Positions 41,354 through 44,821 of a stretch of 44,821 nucleotides of DNA are shown here, piece after piece. Origin of the DNA: Paludibacteraceae bacterium. GTDB lineage: Bacteria > Bacteroidota > Bacteroidia > Bacteroidales > Paludibacteraceae. The position numbers were made by a program, and so were the translations under genes. The stretch spans positions 1 through 44,821 of the forward strand of contig JAFYWK010000057.1 of assembly GCA_017558065.1 (NCBI GenBank). The letters run 5' to 3'. Positions within the stretch are counted from its first letter, which is position 1, and each line of letters starts with the position of its first letter. The notes beneath the pieces were generated by a model, which was given only the letters and a program-made list of their open reading frames with translations, was not told where the DNA came from and ran no database searches.

Positions 41354-41694
41354 GTATCAAAGGTTTCATTGTCTCTATGCTTTACGACAAAGAGCTTGGG
41401 GAGATAAACCATCTCATAAAGGCACTAAAGGAGAAGGTTGATAACTTACTGGAAGCTAATCGCAAGTGGAAGGATACTTGCGAGGCACAGAAAGTCCAGA
41501 TAGGGTTGTTGGAACAGTACGTCATCAACTGCGACAGAACAGTTGAGTTCTACAAATCCTTGGCGTTGAAACTCGCGGATGCGCTAGGTGAACAGCTTCC
41601 CTCCCCTATTGCAAACGAGCTGGATGTTGAGTATCCTACACCCGTTCAATCAGAGAACGAAACTTCGTCAGTTACCAAGGAGTCAACGGGTTGA
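41350..41694 (+). CDS. Coiled-coil protein, 114 aa
   Basis: GGAGATAGG upstream; overlaps the membrane protein gene by 4 bases. Starts MSIKGFIVSMLYDKELGEIN, then a coiled coil (NHLIKALKEKVDNLLEANRK...). C-terminus acidic and disordered. Possibly a partner of the upstream membrane protein, for example in lysis. Function unknown. Confidence 0.6.
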   Translation: MSIKGFIVSMLYDKELGEINHLIKALKEKVDNLLEANRKWKDTCEAQKVQIGLLEQYVINCDRTVEFYKSLALKLADALGEQLPSPIANELDVEYPTPVQSENETSSVTKESTG

Positions 41695-41704
41695 TTTTGG
41701 CGGC

Positions 41705-41756
41705 AGTACTCCTGGGGTGAGTTTCATTACCACTCCTAACAAAGTGTTGGAGTACT
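41705..41756 (+). promoter_or_regulatory. Inverted repeat enclosing a ribosome binding site
   Basis: AGTACTCC (41705-41712) and GGAGTACT (41749-41756); the right arm includes the SD of the 41761 gene. Loop about 36 bases. It could make the membrane gene dependent on ribosomes crossing the region or on a long-range fold. Confidence 0.35.
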
Positions 41757-41760
41757 TATC

Positions 41761-41904
41761 ATGTTGTCGAAATCTACAGGAATACGCTGGTTAGTTATAA
41801 TCATGAATACGATTGCGTACATACTCGCAATATCGTCATCTATAACCATGATTGCAACCTTGCTGATATTGCTGTTATCGAGTTTATTTACCTTGAACCT
41901 GTAG
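41761..41904 (+). CDS. 47-residue hydrophobic membrane protein
   Basis: Short gene: MLSKSTGIRWLVIIMNTIAY, then strongly hydrophobic sequence to the end. GGAG lies eight bases upstream. It has one long or two short membrane helices. It is in the same membrane-rich stretch as the 64-residue gene, so it may be a second holin-like subunit. Confidence 0.5.
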   Translation: MLSKSTGIRWLVIIMNTIAYILAISSSITMIATLLILLLSSLFTLNL

Positions 41905-41930
41905 ACATTTATAAACAGGGAGACCATTTA

Positions 41931-42329
41931 GTGAACTGTTCCTATCCTATCTATGATTTCTGTTTGTGGCGTGGGGAGGATAAAGAGTTGTTTCTCTCTT
42001 TTAGCTATACAGAGCAGGACGGCACAACAACTTCCATGAAGCTGGATAACTGTCGCTTTGAGATGTTACTGACAGTACAGAACTCTCAAAAAGTTGTAGA
42101 CAGTTTGACATCGGAGTCTGGGAGATTAGTTCCCGGAATACTAGAAGATGGTGTGTTCAGCGCGTCTGATATAAATGCTACTGTTCTTCAAGTGCTTTTT
42201 CCTCATGAGACTACCGCACAATTATGGGCAGTAAATATTGTATATGAACTGTTTAAAATCGACCCGGCAGATAAACGCGAAATGCTTCTTGCTGGCACGA
42301 TAGATGTTCATGGGGGCGGTTATGTCTAA
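41931..42329 (+). CDS. Baseplate/fibre-associated protein, 132 aa
   Basis: GTG start at 41931 with GGGAGA upstream. Opens MNCSYPIYDFCLWRGEDKEL and has a YD-x-x-x-x-RG-x-D... layout seen in baseplate upper-type or fibre-base proteins. Beta-rich. First of a run of fibre-module genes, followed by a KGVDYFT protein and repeat-fibres. Confidence 0.55.
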   Translation: MNCSYPIYDFCLWRGEDKELFLSFSYTEQDGTTTSMKLDNCRFEMLLTVQNSQKVVDSLTSESGRLVPGILEDGVFSASDINATVLQVLFPHETTAQLWAVNIVYELFKIDPADKREMLLAGTIDVHGGGYV

Positions 42330-42534
42330 GAAGATAGACTTCGAGGTGGTGATACCGAAGAAAGTCTCCGTGCAAGTGGCAGAGCCGAACCGCCTTGCCG
42401 CCGAAGTGTGGCTTCCCGGTAAGCCGGGTTACACACCAGTTAAAGGCGTGGACTACTTCACACCGGAAGACATTGCCGCGATGGTAGAGGCCGTTACGTC
42501 TCGCTTTGAGGACGGTGACAAGGAGGCTTACTGA
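42322..42534 (+). CDS. KGVDYFT-motif tail protein, 70 aa
   Basis: ATG at 42322 with GGGGGCGG upstream. Contains PGYTPVKGVDYFTPEDIAAM, a motif typical of short linker segments in phage tail-fibre and baseplate proteins. It shares one base with the next gene (TGATG). Confidence 0.65.
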   Translation: MSKKIDFEVVIPKKVSVQVAEPNRLAAEVWLPGKPGYTPVKGVDYFTPEDIAAMVEAVTSRFEDGDKEAY

Positions 42535-42842
42535 TGGCTGAGAAGGTGATAGTGAGCCGCGAAAAGCTGGTAGCAGTAGCGGATGCGATTCGACAAAAAA
42601 CGAATACTATATCCTCGCTGACTTTGGATGACATACCAGCACAAATTGCCTCCATTAAAGGGGACAGTCCCGTTATAAATTATGACGGCGAATACGTAGT
42701 AACTCCGAAAACAACGGCGCAGACGCTAGAAACATCTCAGCGTTTCCTCGAAAAAAACGTGGAAATCAAAGAGATTCCGTATTTTGAGACCAGTAATCTT
42801 GCTGGCGGTGAAACTGTCTATATCGCAAAGGAGATTGAATAA
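42534..42842 (+). CDS. Fibre-module protein, 102 aa
   Basis: Starts MAEKVIVSREKLVAVADAIR. Contains a helical N-terminal part and TPKTTAQTLETSQRFLEKNV EIKEIP, a pattern common in small tail-fibre-linked proteins of Firmicutes phages. One-base overlap with both neighbours, so translation is coupled. Confidence 0.65.
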   Translation: MAEKVIVSREKLVAVADAIRQKTNTISSLTLDDIPAQIASIKGDSPVINYDGEYVVTPKTTAQTLETSQRFLEKNVEIKEIPYFETSNLAGGETVYIAKEIE

Positions 42843-43417
42843 TGGCAATCAGCAAAGTTATTTATGGCGGACAAACCCTCATCGACTTGACGGCGGATAC
42901 CGTGACAGCCGATAAGGTGCTGGAAGGGTACACCGCGCATGGTGCTGATGGTGAAAAGATTACGGGTGCTTGCACCTTTGATGCCGACACTTCGGATGCT
43001 ACAGCAACTGCGGCTGAAATTTTGAGTGGAAAGACTGCTTACAACAAGGCCAACAAAGTCACAGGCTCGATGAAAAACAATGGAGCTGTGACTGGCACGA
43101 TTAGTACGAAAGAAGGAGTATATACTGTTCCGCAAGGCTACCATGATGGTAGCGGCAAGGTGGCTATAGCAAGTGCCGAACAGTCTAAACTTATCCCCGA
43201 CAATATTCGGGGCGGCATCACCATCCTTGGTGTCACGGGGTCGATGAGCGGCACGGAAGGCGCGAAGCCGCAGGCAAAAAGCGTGACTCCTACTACCTCC
43301 GAGCAGGTAATTGTTCCTGACTCTGGCTACAACTATCTTTCTCAAGTGACTGTTTCGGCTATCCCGTACACTGAAAGCAATAACTCCGCTGGCGGTATTA
43401 CTGTAACGATTGCATAA
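42842..43417 (+). CDS. Tail fibre protein A, 191 aa
   Basis: AAGGAG upstream. Opens SKVIYGGQTLIDLTADTVTA and GYTAHGADGEKITGACTFDA, a repeat-type fibre N-terminus common in Firmicutes phages. Two fibre repeats, then SVTPTTSEQVIVPDSGYNYL. The adjacent gene repeats the N-terminus, so the pair arose by duplication. Confidence 0.75.
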   Translation: MAISKVIYGGQTLIDLTADTVTADKVLEGYTAHGADGEKITGACTFDADTSDATATAAEILSGKTAYNKANKVTGSMKNNGAVTGTISTKEGVYTVPQGYHDGSGKVAIASAEQSKLIPDNIRGGITILGVTGSMSGTEGAKPQAKSVTPTTSEQVIVPDSGYNYLSQVTVSAIPYTESNNSAGGITVTIA

Positions 43418-43426
43418 GGAGTTTTT

Positions 43427-44056
43427 ATGGGAATCAATAAAGTTATTTATGGGAATCAAGTGTTGGTTGATTTGACTCCTTCGACCGTAACCATTGATTC
43501 TCTACTTGAAGGCACTATTGCTTTCGATGCTTCTGGAAATAAAATCGTTGGAGTGTTGACTGCTGGCACTAAGCCGCCCACTTACACGAACCAAGTACCT
43601 ATTTCCATTGGTACTGATAAGAAAGTATATAATGGCACGGGTTGGAAAGAGGCTTACAGATTAAGCGCATCAAGTGGCAATGAAAACTCGACTAATCAGG
43701 CTTCCATCACCGGTTTTATCCCTGTAAAAGCGAATGATGTTGTCAGGTTCAAGTTTACTTGGCCGAATAATATTACTTGGGATTTGTATAATACAAACTT
43801 AGGTTACAATATCATGGCTTATTACAATGGCTCTTTCGGTTGGCTTGGTTCTGCGTGCCCGGTACAAGGCGCAACGTATGGTATTTGTACTACAAACGAT
43901 TTTTCCGAAGGTTCTCTTGCTGACGGTGGTATTGTTAGCTTTAAAGTGCCTAATAATAGTAACATAAAGTATTTAAGGCTTAGTTTTTCGTTGGTTACTA
44001 CCGCTGATTTGAGCCTCAAAAATTTGGTCGTTACTGTCAACGAGGGAATAGAATAA
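43427..44056 (+). CDS. Tail fibre protein B, 209 aa
   Basis: AAGGAG upstream. Opens MGINKVIYGNQVLVDLTPST, paralogous to the preceding gene, then diverges into a C-terminal beta domain (IPVKANDVVRFKFTWPNNIT; NIKYLRLSFSLVTT) likely to be a carbohydrate- or receptor-binding tip. Stop shares a base with the next small gene. Confidence 0.75.
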   Translation: MGINKVIYGNQVLVDLTPSTVTIDSLLEGTIAFDASGNKIVGVLTAGTKPPTYTNQVPISIGTDKKVYNGTGWKEAYRLSASSGNENSTNQASITGFIPVKANDVVRFKFTWPNNITWDLYNTNLGYNIMAYYNGSFGWLGSACPVQGATYGICTTNDFSEGSLADGGIVSFKVPNNSNIKYLRLSFSLVTTADLSLKNLVVTVNEGIE

Positions 44057-44139
44057 TGTTTGGTTTTGTCGTGGGATGCATGGTCGGTGGCTTTTTAGGG
44101 GTGCTGACTATGTGTTTGTGTATTGCGAATAAAAGGTGA
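44056..44139 (+). CDS. 27-residue membrane peptide (DUF3789-like)
   Basis: MFGFVVGCMVGGFLGVLTMC and a short basic end. The start shares a base with the preceding stop (TAATG). The Gly-rich membrane helix with an MCL ending matches the short DUF3789 family common in phages. Role unknown. Confidence 0.6.
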   Translation: MFGFVVGCMVGGFLGVLTMCLCIANKR

Positions 44140-44187
44140 AACCCAAGGTTTTCTTGCCTTGGTTACTAGCGTAGGTTGTGCGATTAA

Positions 44188-44224
44188 AAATAAGCCCTCT
44201 AGCGACCAGCTAGAGGGCTTATTT
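44188..44224. terminator. Bidirectional terminator, near copy of that at 40181
   Basis: A 16-bp stem, AAATAAGCCCTCTAGC (44188-44203) with GCTAGAGGGCTTATTT (44209-44224), loop GACCA. It separates the rightward fibre genes from the leftward membrane gene. Confidence 0.85.
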
Positions 44225-44229
44225 GTGGT

Positions 44230-44379
44230 CTACAGCAGTATGTTTGTTACCGCTATAAAACCGTAAATAGAGCCAGCAAATAAAATGCAGTCCACGATAA
44301 TGTCTTTAATCCACCACATCGTAATATCCTCCTTTGCTGTGAACATACGCTCAAGCATATCTATAGTCAATTGAGGCAT
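44230..44379 (-). CDS. 49-residue membrane protein on the minus strand
   Basis: Starts MPQLTIDMLERMFTAKEDIT; a GGAGG sits three bases before this ATG, and an internal ATG (Met21) has GGAGG eight bases upstream, so the shorter form MWWIKDIIVDCILFAGSIYG... is also possible. One membrane helix. Convergent with the fibre genes and divergent from nrdD. Function unknown. Confidence 0.55.
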   Translation of the reverse strand: MPQLTIDMLERMFTAKEDITMWWIKDIIVDCILFAGSIYGFIAVTNILL

Positions 44380-44439
44380 TGACCTCCTTTCCCTATTTGC
44401 GGTAGGCTATAAGTGTGACCTCTGCCTCAGAGGCATTTT

Positions 44440-44460
44440 AATCTTTATAACCCCACTAGG
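44440..44460 (+). promoter_or_regulatory. Possible promoter-like element before nrdD
   Basis: CTTTATAACCCCACTAGGA sits just before the nrdD start and parallels the ATAACCTATAACAC elements of the leftward genes: TATAAC, a few bases, then an SD-like AGGA. Weak match. Confidence 0.3.
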
Positions 44461-44468
44461 ATTAGTTT

Positions 44469-44821
44469 ATGAGTGATAATGAAATCGGCAAAGAGCTGAT
44501 GGCTGTGGTGAAAGGTATCTCTTTTATCCCCGCCAAAGGCATGGATTTAAAGCGAGAGAACGCTAATATTGATGGCGACTCTGCTATGGGTACGATGCTC
44601 CGATATGGTGCAGAAACCGCTAAAACTTTCAATACTCACTTCTTGTTTTCTTCACGATTCAGTGAAGCCCATCGCAATGGTGATATCCATATTCACGACT
44701 GCGACTTTGCCGCACTGACCACCACCTGTACCCAGATTGATATCAAGAAGCTGTTCACTGGTGGCTTCAATACTGGTCACGGTTATCTCCGCGAACCGAA
44801 CACCATCCAGACTGCCGCCGC
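44469..44821 (+). CDS. nrdD: Anaerobic ribonucleoside-triphosphate reductase, N-terminal part
   Basis: ATG at 44469, AGGA upstream; the gene runs off the window, leaving 117 complete codons. ENANIDGDSAMGTMLRYG, then SEAHRNGDIHIHDCDF and GGFNTGHGYLREPNTIQTAA match class III ribonucleotide reductase. No ATP-cone precedes the core. The enzyme makes dNTPs without oxygen using a glycyl radical set by a radical-SAM activase (nrdG, not in view). It implies an anaerobic host. Confidence 0.95.
   Translation, partial: MSDNEIGKELMAVVKGISFIPAKGMDLKRENANIDGDSAMGTMLRYGAETAKTFNTHFLFSSRFSEAHRNGDIHIHDCDFAALTTTCTQIDIKKLFTGGFNTGHGYLREPNTIQTAA

Noticed and set aside
1-44821. Transfer RNA genes
   Set aside because: No cloverleaf or TTC-A-x-x-C arm was noticed by eye; a tool such as tRNAscan would decide.

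Overview
This window is part of a tailed-phage (siphovirus-like) genome or prophage. It is cut inside a gene at both ends, so the genome continues on either side. The morphogenesis genes run in the classical order: terminase, portal, protease/scaffold, capsid, connectors, tail tube, frameshifted chaperone, tape measure, tail tip, fibres. Clear Shine-Dalgarno sites precede most genes, and no tRNA or rRNA was seen. An oxygen-sensitive class III ribonucleotide reductase (nrdD, right edge) and two radical-SAM enzymes point to an obligately anaerobic host, probably a gut bacterium. Fibre sequences resemble those common in Firmicutes phages, but the host cannot be fixed from sequence alone.

Layout. 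(1) 1-5.7 kb: a leftward block of small, mostly unrecognised accessory genes. Several units are preceded by a shared ATAACCTATAACAC-like element next to the ribosome binding site. (2) 5.74-7.38 kb: a long gene-free region with extreme strand asymmetry, including 235 bases with no G. It carries many AATTTCC-centred repeats and its base skew flips near 6.7 kb; it is an origin-like candidate. (3) 7.4-9.05 kb: four more leftward small genes, served by a sigma70-like promoter at 9.3 kb. (4) 9.05-9.87 kb: a divergent control region with paired dyads and two sets of direct repeats. (5) 9.87-35.65 kb: rightward packaging, head and tail genes. (6) 35.77-40.18 kb: a cassette of a tail fibre ending in six cysteines at exact four-residue spacing, an unknown protein, and two different radical-SAM/SPASM enzymes. 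(7) 40.3-44.14 kb: coiled-coil, membrane and second-fibre genes between two near-identical terminators. (8) 44.2 kb to the end: a leftward small membrane protein and the start of nrdD.

The most notable system is region 6. Radical-SAM/SPASM enzymes commonly install thioether or related crosslinks on Cys-rich peptides (sactipeptides, ranthipeptides). Here the only obvious Cys-rich substrate is the C-terminus of a phage tail fibre encoded just upstream. The working hypothesis is that this phage makes a RiPP-like, post-translationally crosslinked fibre tip inside its anaerobic host. This is inference from gene content, motifs and order; no homology search was run.
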